Shown one piece after another: positions 36,799 to 49,477 of a DNA stretch of 64,000 bases. This stretch comes from Aralia elata (lineage: Eukaryota; Streptophyta; Magnoliopsida; Apiales; Araliaceae). A model generated the notes under the pieces. It had not been told where the DNA came from. It made no database searches and saw nothing but the letters and a program-made list of their open reading frames with translations. Numbering within the stretch: position 1 is the stretch's first letter; each line of letters starts with the position of its first letter. Position numbers and translations under genes: made by a program. The stretch is taken from contig CM068388.1 in assembly GCA_034770075.1 (NCBI GenBank), positions 69,178,889 to 69,242,888 of the forward strand. Direction: 5' to 3'.

Positions 36799-38875
36799 TG
36801 TTGGTCGATTTAGCTATCGATAAACACACACGTGCAAGTATACACGGTCCACAAGTAATATATGATAAGATATGAGTCGAACGCACAGGGAATTGTGACA
36901 AATAATAACTAAGTACCAATTGAATATCAATTTGATCTAATTTAAACGATAAAGATTTGATTGTTTGTTGATTGTTGAGTTCACAAGTCGAGTAATGAAT
37001 AAAATGCGGTAAAATATCAAGATAGAAAGGTCTAAGATTACAATTTCCCCCAACACGTCGTTTGAATCTCCTAACTCTCTCTTTTCAATCAGTTATAGCA
37101 TACGAATTGACAACCGAGAAATCAAAACTACATAAGAGCCTCTGTCGATGGTCAATCACGAATCTTCCTAAGCGGTGCATAGGTATATGTCTATCCTATG
37201 CACTATCAAGAGACTAATTTCAGGAATGATTAATAGACACGTGTCACCAAATCTAATTAATCCTCCCTTCCATTACCAACTTTCACATCGGAAGTCATTA
37301 AGACTAGATTCTCAATTGGTTGCATGCGGTAATTAGGTATATATCTATCCCAACTACTATCAAGATACCTATTATTGCAGATAATTAATAAGACACACGT
37401 CACTTAATCCAATTAATAACCCACAACAATCTATACTCTCGCATGTTATCATAACTAGGTCTTAACCTATAATCCGTTCGTCAAGTTCATATAGGTTCCC
37501 AAGGCAATTACGGGCCAAGCAATTAATCAAGAAGCAAAGGTTATGATAATCAATTCACACATGCATAACTAAAATCAATAGAGAGAGAATTCAATTCACA
37601 TTAAGTGTTGGGTTCCATTGCAATCTTAGAATAGAAGGTTAGTTCATGATAGCTACAATAAACATCATTTTCAATTGATACATTGTCAAATTCGAATTAC
37701 AAAGGAGATGAAAAACTAGAAATGAAACCACTTTTGAAGCTATTCAGCTGGTGTTCCTTTGGTTGCTGTAGATTTCTAGCTCTCCTCCTTGGCCTTGCAA
37801 TTCTTCTTGACTGAGTTCCTTGGCTTTTGGCTTGATTCAGCTTGATTTGCAGCCTTGAGCACTGTTGGTTGATGTATTTTGTAGCCTCCCTCTCTCTAGA
37901 TGTCTGATATGTAGCTTAGAAGAGATTATATATAGCCTCCATCAAGAAACCCTAGCCAAAATCGGACAAAATGGAGCTCAGATCGCACTATAGCTGTGTC
38001 AGATCGCACTCAGCACGGCGTCGCGCGCCCGCCCGCCAGCGCGCGCCCACGCCCAGCGCCTGGGCCGCCCGCTGGCCGCACGCCCACGCCTGCTGCCCCG
38101 CACACCCGCGCCCGCACACCAGCGCGCGCGCCCAGCGCCTGGGCCGCACGCTGGCCACACGCTAAACTGCCGAGTACTGCCGAGCCCGCCGAGCCCCGCG
38201 CGCGCGCGCGCCCAACGCCGAGGCTGCCGAGCACCCAGCGCCCAGCGCACACGCCCGCACACGCCCGCACGCCCAGCGCGCGTCCGCACGCCGCGCCCAT
38301 GCGCCCGCACCCAGCGCCTGGGCCACACGCTGGCGCCCCATCTGCCGCACGCCGTGCCCGCGGCTTGGTCGACGCCGCACTCCGTGCACGCTTTCCAACG
38401 CCGTGCACGCCCAACTTCCAAATGTCAGCAAATTAAGCCCCGACCATCGCCAAACATAAATTTTCACCGTGTTATCATTCGGGCACGGATATCTAGGCAC
38501 GGGCTTGCCCTCGTGGCTTGGCCGACGCCGCACGCCGTGCACGCTTTCTGACGCCGTGCACGCCCAACTACCAAATGTTGTCAAATTAAGCACCGAGCAT
38601 CGCCAAGCACAAATTTCCATCATACTACCATTCGGGCACAGACGTCCAGGCACGGACATTTAGTCAATACAAACAACGATCCGAGCGGTCTTTATTTCAA
38701 TTCCTACAAACATAATAAAAATGCATCAAAGCAACATAAAACATGTAAGAGTAACTAAAAACTAATTTATGTAGAAATAAGATAAAAATACATAAAAACC
38801 ATATAAAATACCTAAAGACTTGTAAATTATCAAGGCCAAAAGTATTCAAATTGTGTGTAAAAAACACACTCATCA
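36799..38875 (-). mobile_element. 3' LTR of the Athila-like element (2,077 bp)
   Basis: On the minus strand it starts TGATGAGTGTGTTTTTTACAC and ends AATCGACCAACA. It is followed on the internal side by a polypurine tract. 37812-38875 matches the truncated 5' LTR at 46556-47606. 36799-37811 has no partner in the element. Confidence 0.92.
37990..38420. repeat. GC-rich low-complexity island in the Athila-like LTR
   Basis: About 430 bp of CGCGCCC, GCCCAGCGCCTGGGCCGC and GCACACGCCC words in an AT-rich surrounding. GCCCAGCGCCTGGGC is an interrupted palindrome that recurs. Long ORFs are open in several frames on both strands only because stop codons are rare here; they are Ala/Arg/Pro-rich and not credible proteins. 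A partner island lies at 46730-47150. Confidence 0.9.
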
Positions 38876-38890
38876 AATACCCCCAAACAT
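38876..38890 (-). other. Polypurine tract of the Athila-like element
   Basis: The minus strand reads TTTGGGGGTATT directly before the LTR start TGATGAGTG. Confidence 0.85.
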
Positions 38891-39900
38891 AAATCTTTGC
38901 TTGTCCTCAAGTAAACAGAGATATACTAATTTATTAGAATAAACACAAACAACAACTGAATCAGAAGAGAACGACTCCAAGTATTGGCCTCAAAGGAAAA
39001 AGATCAAAAGGGGCCCAAGAACAACGTAAAGTTACAACTTAACAAAATTTCTAAACCCACGGCTACTCAAGATCTCAGCAATGTGTGTGTGTGAGTGTGC
39101 TATCTTATTTATGCGAGTTAGGAAAGAGCTAACGCATGAACTCAATATATGAGGGATTATACTATAAATCTACAACTCATTGTTACCTTGATAAATACCA
39201 AACAAGACGACCATAAAAGAAGGGGGGTTCCCAAGGGATTATTGCAGTAGTGAGTAATCACACTGGTGAGTGCGTTTTACGCTCCGTCTCACCTTAACTA
39301 ATCGCATGACCGTGCAATGTCTAATCACATTAGGCTATTCAGAGCTACCCATGTAACGAGTGTTTGATCAATGACTCCCAAGCCAGATGGCTTTAGGGCA
39401 TTAGGTGTAAAAACACCCCTGAGGATCTATTAACTCGAATAGCAATGGCCACGTAATTAAACTTGGTCAAACAATAATAATAGTTTTTTTTTTTTTTTTT
39501 TTTTTGTTTTTTTTCCCCCCAAACTTATATGAAAGTCTACAATAAGCAAAAAAGGTTGCAGACGTGAGTTCAGTACATTTCAAGTATAATCTCCCAAGCA
39601 TTTAAGTAAATGAGATTTCTCAATACTAACTAACTAAACAAGTACACTGTGTACAAGAGAAGCTGAAATAACAAGAGTAGAGTGGTTAGCCAAAATGTTA
39701 AGAAGTAACTAAACATGCTCAAGCCTTACTTTAGATGAAAACACAATAACCAGCAGAATATCATTGGCCGTTCTTGTAGCATGACACGACTTAGACGAAA
39801 CAAAATAACTACATTAAACTACCACCCCCAAACTTAAAATAAACATAGTCCTCGATGTTTATAATAGACAGAATTAAAATAGAAAACTTCACTGAGGGAA
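38891..39900 (-). other. 3' untranslated part of the Athila-like element
   Basis: No ORF of note. It contains a 22-base T run plus further T and C runs at 39484-39519 (A-rich on the element's coding strand), and a second CCCCCAAACTT block near 39825 resembling an internal PPT. Confidence 0.7.
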
Positions 39901-41187
39901 TCAAGCAACACCATCCGCATTGTTGCTATTTGCGTGGTTGCCTCCAGTTGCATCATCACTCGAATCAAGGTCATACTCCGGGAACATAGGTGTCGTTGGG
40001 AATTGGACTGCAAGGGGCCCGGTATTGAACCCATTGTTGTTGATCACCTGTGTGGTAGCATTATAAAAATCAGAAGTATAATTACACAATGAATTGACCT
40101 GTTAAATCGAATGATTAATGTGCCTAGACATGCGCCTATGTTCACGTTCCCTCTCCCGGGCTTCCTTTTCTCTTTCTTGCGCATTCCGCTACATTTCAGC
40201 CCTCAACTCTTGATTTTCGCGCCGAAGCTCACGCATCTCAGGAATAAGTAAGTCAATTGAAGAGCTAGATGGCTCAGGGTGCTCGATGTTAAGTGGTGGG
40301 TTGGCCTCATCTTCCTCAGTTTCTGGAGGATGCAACAAAGGTAAGTATCCAACACCATGCTCCTCCGGCACCCCACCCCTCCAAACCTTGTAGTGGCGTA
40401 TAGCTTGGCTGTCGATAGGCGTCAAGGGGGGTTGAAGTATCTCACTTGTGTTCCACTTGACCTTTGCCAACTTGCATAAACCACAGATCAGTGATGGGTG
40501 TGGCAATCCACCTGTAGACTTTTCTTTAGCATTTTGCACTATGGAATTGCGAATCAATCTACCCACGTTGATGTTGCGCCCCGTAACCAAGGTAAATAAG
40601 ATCAGTGCCCGCATCGGAATCACTTGTGTTGCGTGGGTGGTTGGCCAAATCTTAGCATTGATGAAGTATAACCAAGCCTTCCCATACTTGCTTAAATCAC
40701 CCTGTCGTAGATGCAATGGCTCGTCCCCTCTCATTGTCCACCAGGCGCCAGGCTTACATAAGGTTGCAATAATTTCATCCCAATTAGGCTTTTTGGTTCC
40801 CAACCTAGTGAGCTCATCTGTGCCATGGCTTCTAGGAAGTTTATAATATTCTTCAATGCTTCGCTTGCCAAAAGACACCATTTTGCCCCGAACCATAACT
40901 ACATAATCGTCAGCCTCCATGGCATTGGCATAAAACTCTCGGACGATTGATATACATGCGGGCTCGGGTTGTGCGGCGAAAGTCTGCCATCCCCTTTCCT
41001 CAATTATGTTAGCAATGCCAAATTCATTAGTTTCGTGTGGAAGAATACCCCTCTCAGGAATTAATGTTTTGGCGGCCATGACAGTGTGGTAACGCTCGTA
41101 TGCCTCCGCACTAATGAACTTTTTCTTGTCATAGGCTTTGGTTGGTTTGGATGATGAAGATTCACCCCGTTGACGTTTGGGAGCCAT
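39898..41187 (-). pseudogene. Athila-type downstream ORF (plant transposon-protein domain), two stops
   Basis: Starting at the Met at 41187 (MAPKRQRGESSSS), the frame is open to a TAG at 40189-40191. It then continues in the same frame with a Glu/Arg-rich stretch, meets a second stop near 40104, and continues to the natural stop near 39898: about 430 codons. The N-terminus is basic. A central ~200-residue region (YHTVMAAKTLIPERG, GKRSIEEYYKLP, YFINAKIWPTTHATQVIPMR) is the putative plant transposon protein domain that I know from ORFs downstream of pol in Athila elements. An acidic/Ser-rich tail and a short coiled coil (EMRELRRENQELRAEM) follow. The role is unknown; it has been discussed as an env-like position but no membrane segment is evident. 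A Met at 41304 in frame is less likely as start. Confidence 0.75.
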
Positions 41188-42046
41188 ACCAGAAAAAACT
41201 TCAATCAAATTACCCAAAATAGCCAAGAATCCTCTCACAGACAAATGATCGAACAGGTGGTGTGCACTCTTTAGAATCGCAGTTGTAAGTTCAATGGGTA
41301 GCACGCCTAACCCTCCACAAAGCCTTGCAATGGGAGCTAGCTATGTACCTGCTAATAAAAACCACCAAAACACAGCACCCAAGCAAGAAAATTTGCAATT
41401 TAAAGCCCTTAGTTACCTTTACTTGGAAAACATTTGAAAAGCCATGGAAATCTTTCAAAAACCTTCAAATTCTTGATAAAATCCAAGTTAGAAGATGAAA
41501 TTGATGATGGTTGTCGTGATTGGGTGCCAATTTGAAGTAATGATGCACGAAATTTAGTTTGGGAACAAAGCATGCAAGTTGGCTAAAGAGTTGGAGGAGA
41601 GAGATATAAGAATGGGTGGAAATAAATGAGCCAAATGAAGCTTTAAAAGTTCAAGCCCAAGCTGCCTGGTGCGGCCGCACAGCATGGGGCGCGCCCGCGC
41701 GCGCCTGCTGGGCGCCCAGCCCGCGTGCCACTTACTGCTCATTCGCCCGCCTGCTGCGCCCGCTGCGCCCGGCGCCTGCTGCGCGCGCGCCTACTGCCTG
41801 ACTGGGCTGTTGGGCGTGCTGCTGCTGGCGTGCTGTCGGCGTTTCGCTGACATGCTTCGCTCAAATGCTAAAATTTGATGAAAATACCTACACGTAGCAA
41901 CACAATTAACAAAGTTAGAAACAATTAATGATAAAAATCATATTTTTCTAATTTTTTTTTCTTAACAACTCATAAATTAAATCTAAACAATGGGTTGCCT
42001 CCCATTTAGCGCTTGATTTAGAGTCTTCAGCCTGACTCTTCCCCAA
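41188..42046 (-). other. Spacer between pol and the downstream ORF, with GC-rich island
   Basis: No conserved ORF. 41650-41860 is a third GC-rich island (GCGCGCCCGCGCGCGCCTGC, GGGCGCCCAGCCCGCG), similar in style to those of the LTRs but not a direct copy. ORFs through it are composition artefacts. Confidence 0.75.
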
Positions 42047-45000
42047 TCATTTCAGATCGAGACTAATTGAGGTCTTTTGGCGTTCAATGTCGCCACCCCA
42101 ATAGTGCTTAATTCTTTGTCCGTTCACCTTAAACAATTGGTTTGTCTTATCATCCCGCAGTTCAATTGCACCATGCGGAAAAACATGATTGATATAAAAT
42201 GGCCCTGACCATCTTTATTTGAGTTTACCGGGAAATAGCTTCAACCGAGAGTTATAAAGTAGGACAGGTTGTCCAACTTCAAACTTTCGATCGATTATCT
42301 TCTTGTCGTGCCACCTCTTGACTTTTTCCTTGTAGAGCTTTGCATTCTCATATGACTGGAGACGGAACTCGTCCATCTCATTGAGTTGCAAGAGGCGTTT
42401 CTCTCCCGCAGCATTCAAATCAAAGTTTAGCCTCCGGATGTCCCAATAAGCGCTATGTTCAAGTTCCACCGGTAAGTGACATGCTTTCCCATACACAAGC
42501 TGATATGGTGACATCCTGATAGGAGTTTTGTATGCTGTCCTATACGCCCATAAGGCGTCATCAAGCTTCAATGACCAGTCCTTTCTATTCGGGTTCACCA
42601 CCTTCTCTAAAATCCTTTTCACTTCTCTATTAGAAACCTCCACCTGACCACTTGTTTGAGGATGATAGGTCGTGGCAATTTTATGGGTTACCCCATATTT
42701 AGCAAGAAGGGCATTAAAGTTCTTATTACAAAAGTGCGACCCTTCATCGCTAATTATTGCACGTGGAGTTCCGAATCTTGTGAAAACATTTTTTCGAAGG
42801 AACTTTAGCACAACCTTGGCATCATTGGTGGGTGTCGCTGCTGCTTCAACCCATTTTGACACGTAATCTACAGCCACAAGGATATACACATTGTTGAACG
42901 AAGAAGGGAACGGACCCATAAAGTCAATACCCCATATGTCAAAGATCTCAACCTCCAGGATTGTGGTTAGTGGCATCTCATGACGCCTGGAAATGTTCCC
43001 TACTCTTTGACATCGATCGCATTTCAGCACAAACCCATGGGCGTCCTTGAACAGCGTTGGCCAATAAAAACCCGACTGAAGCACCTTCGCCGCTGTTCTC
43101 TCTCCGCCATAGTGTCCTCCAAAAGTTGAGGCATGACTTTGTTGCAAAATACTTTCCATCTCAGATTGAGGTACGCACTTTCGGATCAGTTGGTCAGCAC
43201 ATTGCTTAAATAGAAAAGGTTCGTCCCAAAAATAATGCTTCACATCGTGCAGGAACTTCCTTTTTTGTTGATAGCTCAATAGGACATGTGTCACCACATA
43301 ATTAACATAGTCAGCATACCATGGCACCTCATGTGTGATGGCGAAAAGTTGCTCATCGGGAAAAGATTCATTAATCATGACATCATCTTCCACCACGCGG
43401 TCTGCATTTTCCAGCCTTGACAAGTGATCTGCCACTTGATTCTCGGTTCCCTTCTTATCTCGGATCTCGAGATCAAATTCTTGAAGCAATAAAACCCATC
43501 GAATCAAGCGTGGCTTTGCGTACTTCTTTGCTATTAAATACTTTATGGCTGAATGGTCTGTGTACACAATGACCTTGGTGCCAATGAGATAGGCACGAAA
43601 TTTCTCAAAGGCATACACGATATCAAGCAATTCCTTCTCCGTTGTTGTATAATTAAGTTGTGCTCCAGTTAGTGTCTTGCTGGCATAATAAATCACATGA
43701 AAAACCTTGTCCTTGCGATGGCCCAAGACAGCACCAATTGCAAAGTCGCTAGCGTCGCACATCAATTCAAACGGAAGATTCCAATCCGGGGCCATGATAA
43801 TAGGGGCACTTACAAGCTTCTTCCTTAGTAACTCAAAAGCCTCTAAACATGCATGATCAAAGACAAATGGAGTGTCTTTCTCAAGGAGACTACACAACGG
43901 TTTTGCAATTTTTGAGAAATCCTTGATAAACCGCCTATAAAATCCTGCATTACCAAGGAAGCTACGAATGCCCTTGACGTTGGTTGGTGGAGGAAGTTTC
44001 TCAATGGTCTCAATCTTGGCCTTATCAACCTCCAGCCCCTTTGAAGATACTCTATGTCCCAAAATAATGCCTTCTTGCACCATTAAGTGGCATTTCTCCC
44101 AATTTAGCACCAAATTTGTTTCAACACATCGTTTCAGCACTTTCACAAGGTTTTCAAGGCATAAGTCGAATGAATCTCCAAAAACCGAAAAATCGTCCAT
44201 GAAAACCTCTAATCCTTGCTCAACCATATCGAAGAATATAGCCATCATACATCTTTGGAAGGTGGCGGGTGCGTTGCATAACCCAAACGACATTCTTCTG
44301 AAGGCAAATGTCCCATATGGGCAAGTGAATGTCGTTTTCTCTTGATCCTCGGGGGCAATGGCAATTTGGTTGTAGCTCGAATATCCATCCAAGAGACAAT
44401 AGAATTCATGTTCCGCCAACCTGTCTAGCATTTGATCAATGAATGGGAGCGGGAAATGATGCTTGCACGTAGTCTTGTTCAACCTTCTGTAGTCCATGCA
44501 AACTCTCCATCCGGTGACAGTTCTACTTGGGATCAACTCGTTGTTTTCATTAGATACCACTCTCATGCCTCCCTTCTTTGGAACACATTGCACTGGACTG
44601 ACCCATGGACTGTCTGAAATGGGATAGATGATGCCGGCATCGAGCAATTTCATAATTTCCTTCTTGACCACCTCCTTCATGACGGGGTTCAATCTACGCT
44701 GATGCTCAACCACAGGTTTGGCCTCATCTTCCAATATGATCTTGTGCATACAAAAAGCGGGGCTAATTCCCTTGATGTCGGCAATGGACCAACCTAGGGC
44801 TGTTTTGTATTCCCGTAGCACTCTTAGCAATTTGTTTTCCTGCACATCATCAAGTGAAGCAGACACAATAACAGGCAAAGTACTAGAATTACCCAAATAA
44901 GCATACCTCAAGTGGATTGGCAATGGTTTGAGCTCCAAAGTAGGTGGCTCCTCCCATGAGGATTTTGCAATGGTACTAGAGCTGCTTGGTCTATCTAACG

Positions 45001-46553
45001 GTTCAAATTGTTGCTTAAACTTGATAAAACGTGGGGGAACATTCAGCACATTTACCATCTCATTAGGAAAAAGAGGTTCACTCTCAAGTGATTCTCCCAG
45101 CAATTCTTCAAAAGGGTCGACTTCATAAGTTGTTGTAAACATCTCTTCCACCGCCTCGTCAATCAAGTCTATCTTGAAGCATTCATCCTGCACATTCGGA
45201 AATTTCATTGCCTTAAAAACGTTAAAAGTTACCTCTTGGTCTTGAACACGCATGGTTAGCTCTCCTTTTTGCACATCAATCAAAGTTCTGCCTGTGGCTA
45301 AGAATGGGCGCCCAAGGATGATAGGTATCTCCCTGTCTTCTTCAAAATCAAGGACAATGAAATCTGCTGGAAAAATAAACTTGTCCACCTTGACAAGCAC
45401 ATCTTCTACTATGCCTCTTGGGTATGTGAGAGACCTATCCGCAAGTTGCAATGTAACATTTGTAGGTTTTGCCTCACTTAATCCCAGCTGTTGATAAATT
45501 GAGAGTGGCATTAAATTGATGCTTGCCCCCAAATCACATAGGGCCTTGCCAAAGAATTGGTTACCAATTGTACAAGGAATTGTGAAACTCCCCGGATCTT
45601 TCAACTTTGGTGGTAACTTCCTTTGTAACACAGCGCTACATTCTTCGGTTAGCGCCACCGTCTCAAACTCCTCAAGCCTTCTATTTCTTGACAAGATTTC
45701 TTTCATGAACTTCACATAACTAGGCATTTGTTCTAATGCCTCAGCGAATGGTATATTTATGTGCAATTTCTTGAAAACTTCCAAGAACTTAGAGAATTGC
45801 TTATCCAACTTTATCTTCTGCTGACGTTGTGGAAACGGACATGGTGGATACATAGGGCCTTGCTTGCTCCCCACTAGTTTCGGCATTGGCTCCTTTTCCT
45901 TCTTTTCTATTTCTTTTTTCTTTTCTTCCTCTTTCTCCCCATTCACATCCTCAACCACTGCTTCAGCTGGATCCTCATTCACAACTTCCGGTAGCTCCTT
46001 CCCACTTCTCAAAGTCACAGCCTTGCAATGCTCCTTACCATCTCTTTTCGGATTAACTTCAGTGTCACTAGGTAAGGCACCAGGGGGACGGATATTCATG
46101 GCACTAGCTATTTGCCCAAGCTGAAGCTCTATATTCCGTATCGAAGCGCTATGCTGTGCAACCAATTAAGCCAATAAATCATTCCCACTAGGCTTTTTCT
46201 CCTGTTGTGGCAAAGGTGGGTTTGAGGCTTATTGGTGTGATTGAGTTTGATTTTGGAATCCTGGGGGATATTGATGCCTAGGAGCTGAATATTGGGTTTG
46301 GGTATTATTGTTGTTGCTCCATGAGAAATTTGGGTGATTTTTCCATCTAGGATTGTAGTGATTTGAGTGGGGGTTGTTTTGCTGTCTATTGTAATTTCCA
46401 ACAAACTGTACGGATTCTGCATTGATGGGACATTGCTCGGTACGGTGATTTCCAACACACAACTCGCAGGTCTCAGAAATGCTTTGCACAGATTGAACTC
46501 CTAAATTTTTCACTTCCTTTGTGAGCGCGGCTAGCTGTGCGGTAATTGAAGTG
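42047..46553 (-). pseudogene. Athila-like gag (C-terminal part)-pol, nearly intact pol
   Basis: Read right to left. The frame enters from the deletion point with a gag C-terminal fragment that has one CCHC-like knuckle (CELCVGNHRTEQCP), a TAA near 46229 and another TAA at 46166. Pol is then open for 1,316 codons (46165-42215). Domains: protease with CDLGASINLMPLS near residue 210; RT with VCMDYRRLNK near 545 and VFMDDFSVFG near 655; RNase H with CDASDFAIGAVLG near 790; integrase with an HHCC finger (CDRCQR) and DDE residues in GIDFMGPFP, ISDEGSHF and TSGQVEVSNREV. A TAA at 42215-42217 cuts the integrase tail, which continues in frame to 42047. There is no chromodomain. Domain order and the downstream ORF indicate Athila. 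The gag N-terminal half and leader are deleted. Confidence 0.93.
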
Positions 46554-46555
46554 AG

Positions 46556-47606
46556 TTCCTTGGCTTTTGGCTTGATTCAGCTTGATTTGCAGCCTTGAGC
46601 ACTGTTGGTTGATGTATTTTGTAGCCTCCCTCTCTCTAGATGTCTGATATGTAACTTACAAGAGATTATATATAGCCTCCATCAAGAAACCCTAGCCAAA
46701 ATCGGACAAAATGGAGCTCAGATCGCACTATAGCTGTGTCAGATCGCACTCAGTACGGCGTCGCGCGCCCGCCCGCCAGCGCGCGCGCCCGCGCCCAGCT
46801 CCTGGGCCGCACGCCCACGCCTGCTGCCCAGCACGCCAGCGCGCGCCCGCGCCCAGCGCCTGGGCCGCACGCTGGCCACGCGCCCAACTGCCGAGTACTG
46901 TCGAGCCTGCCGAGCCCCGTGCGCGCGCGCGCCCAACGCCGAGGCTGCCGAGGCGGCCGAGTGCACACGCCCGCACGCCCAGCGCGCCAACACGCCCGCA
47001 CACCCAGCATGCGCCCACACGCCGCGCCCATGCGCCCGCGCCCAGCGCCTGGGCCGCACGCTGGCGCCCCGTCTGCCGCACGCCGTGCCCGCGGCTTGGT
47101 CGACGCCGCACGCCGTGCACGCTTTCTAACGTCGTGCACGCCCAACTTCCAAATGTCAGCTAATTAAGCCCCGAGCATCGCCAAACATAAATTTTCACCG
47201 TGTTATCATTCGGGCACGGATATCTAGGCACGGGCTTGCCCTCGTGGCTTGGCCGACGCCGCACGCCGTGCACGCTTTCCGACGCCGTGCACGCCCAACT
47301 ACCAAATGTTGTCAAATTAAGCATCGAGCGTCGCCAAGCACAAATTTCCATCATACTAACATTCGGGCACAGACGTTCAGACACGGACATTGAGTCAATA
47401 TAAACAACGATCTGAGCGGTCTTTATTTCAATTCCTACAAACATAATAAAAATGCATCAAAGCAACATAAAACATGTAAAAGTAACTAAAAACTAATTTA
47501 TGTAGAAATAAGATAAAAATACATAAAAACCATATAAAATACCTAAAGACTTGTAAATTATCAAGGCCAAAAGTACCCAAATTGTGTGTAAAAAACACAC
47601 TCATCA
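46556..47606 (-). mobile_element. 5' LTR of the Athila-like element, truncated
   Basis: It matches 37812-38875 and ends at 47606 with ACTCATCA. The part equivalent to 36799-37811, the PBS and the gag start are absent. The junction GAGTTCCTTGGC at 46551-46562 lies in both the LTR and the gag reading frame (AKEL), so a short shared sequence may have guided the deletion. Confidence 0.9.
46730..47150. repeat. GC-rich island, 5' LTR copy
   Basis: Counterpart of 37990-38420, with several insertions and deletions of GC words between the two copies (for example near 46800 and 46970). No credible ORF. Confidence 0.9.
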
Positions 47607-47611
47607 TTGAT
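47607..47611. repeat. Target site duplication TTGAT, right copy
   Basis: Identical to 36794-36798. Confidence 0.93.
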
Positions 47612-49106
47612 CTCATAATCATTTGTGTGGAGACACTAAAGCAAGTATGTAGGTGCTTATTAGAGAATAAGTTCACTGAACGTGGCTCGCTAAGGAATAC
47701 CTAATGGAGTTTTACTCGTCTGTCAATAGGAATTCCTCTAGTGATAGTAGTACAAGTGATCCTTGGACTTGAGATCATCATAGTATCTTGTGTGTGATGA
47801 GTTATACTTTGACATGTCCCTTAAGACCCTTAGGGTATATCAAAGGATATGATTGGGTATAATAAGTTATACATGGAGATAGGTGAATGATCAACAAAGA
47901 ATCTACCACTTCTAGTAAAAGGAGAGAATGTCCTATGTGATTCGATAAATGACGACTCAGAAGTCTTTGGCCAAAACAGAATGAAATTAGAAAGGAGTTT
48001 CTAATTTGCATTACCAGAGTTGTTCATTGGAGAATCGAAATACATATAATTAAATAAAATAAGGCTTGACAGTAATTCCATGTCTTTTATTTAATTAGGA
48101 CATTGTATGGTAGAAGGATTGAATTATACGGTAACTCTTCACTGAAAGTTTCTTTTGTGATTAATGTTGAAATCTATATTATCTGGAAAGTCGTTGATCG
48201 CTAAGGGGGCTTATCCTTATTGTAGAATAAATATTATTTATTTAAATAAATTAAATTATTTAATTTATTTATTTAAATAAGATTAGAATTGTTCTAATTA
48301 ATTTATTCACAACCGGTTTAATATGGATAACCTAAAGGGTCACACCGCAAAAGAAATATATTTGTTTAAGAAGTAAATGGCATAATTGTAATAATAAGTT
48401 AAGTGTATTTAATTTAATCTATGGAGATAGAATAAATTAAATAGCTTAATATTTATTATTTAATATTTTAGAAATATTAAATATAAATTAATAAGATGAG
48501 TCTTATTATTATTATTATTATTTAGTTCCTAAAAGGGTTTGGGAATTAATTAATAAAAGTACTCTCATAAATTCCTAATTAGATTAGGAGTTTAATTAAT
48601 TAAAGAATTTTAATTAAAATAAAAACCCTAATCCTAAATAGTTTAGGAGGGTTCCCTATATCTATAAATAAGAGGAGTCTTATCATGATTTAGGGTTAGA
48701 CAGTTACACATTCTTCCATAAGAATTGGAGAGAGAGAGTACTTGCAATTTCTATAGAGATAGAAACTAGGGTTTTGCCAATACCCATCTTCTTGAACAAC
48801 TATTATTCCTTGGTGGATCACCTCTAGAGGCCAAACACTTGGGTGGCTAACGTTGATCAAAGGAAGGAATTTAATCGGTGGAATTCAAGGAGAACGCGAA
48901 GGAATTGGAGGTGAACTTGTACCTAAGGAAGCTTTGATTCACGAGGGTATAATTCTATATCTCTATCTCTTTCGTTTAATTGATAATTGATCACAAGGAT
49001 GATCATGGTGATGGTTTGTATGAAAAATTTTAAAAATCCGTTTTATTGCGCTTCCGCACTATTTATGTAATTTGATTGCATGTTCGTGCTATATACAAAC
49101 CTATCA
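47612..49106 (+). mobile_element. 5' LTR of the copia element, remaining 1,495 bp
   Basis: It continues from 36798 and ends ATACAAACCTATCA, two bases before a PBS-like sequence. It matches 54917-56413 with roughly 2% differences by eye. It contains TATAAATAAGAGGAG near 48663, a plausible TATA box. Confidence 0.93.
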
Positions 49107-49107
49107 G

Positions 49108-49120
49108 TGGTATCATAGCC
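49108..49120 (+). other. Primer binding site of the copia element
   Basis: TGGTATCATAGCC is one base off the tRNA-iMet-type TGGTATCAGAGCC and lies directly after the LTR. Confidence 0.88.
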
Positions 49121-49219
49121 TAACCTTGTGCTAATTATCGATTATTATGATTTCATGTATGTATGGGTATACGATTGAATCGATTTTCTGGGAAACGAAA
49201 AAAAAAGATTTTGAAGTCT

Positions 49220-49352
49220 GCTACACGGCGCGGTCGCGCCGCGTCCAGTTCATTCTGGAACGCAGTCGTGCCCGAACGCAGAAATCATTTCTGGGGGTGG
49301 AGCGCGGTCGCGCCGCTCCTAGTTCATTTTGGAGCGCGGCCGCACCGGTCTG
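49220..49352. repeat. GC-rich palindromic words in the copia leader
   Basis: GCGCGGTCGCGCCGC occurs twice and a GAGCGCGGCCGCACC variant once. Each sits near a TCATT(T/C)TGGA phrase, in AT-rich surroundings about 100 bp after the PBS. Confidence 0.8.
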
Positions 49353-49477
49353 TAGATTTTGAAAAAAAAATTATTTTGATTTTATTTATTTTCAATTAAG
49401 ATAAAAGGTTTATTTTCAATTGGAATATAATTAAAATTAAAAGTTTTATTTGAACTTGGAATTGGATTCTACGTTAA

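Noticed and set aside
37971..38663. Several long ORFs on both strands in the GC island (Ala/Arg/Pro-rich)
   Set aside because: They exist because stop codons are rare in GC-only low-complexity DNA. They overlap in multiple frames, and the island is part of an LTR. The same applies to 46711-47444 and 41554-41878.
42672..46124. Plus-strand ORFs of 60-125 codons opposite pol
   Set aside because: They are shadows of the Athila-like pol frame and show no family motif.
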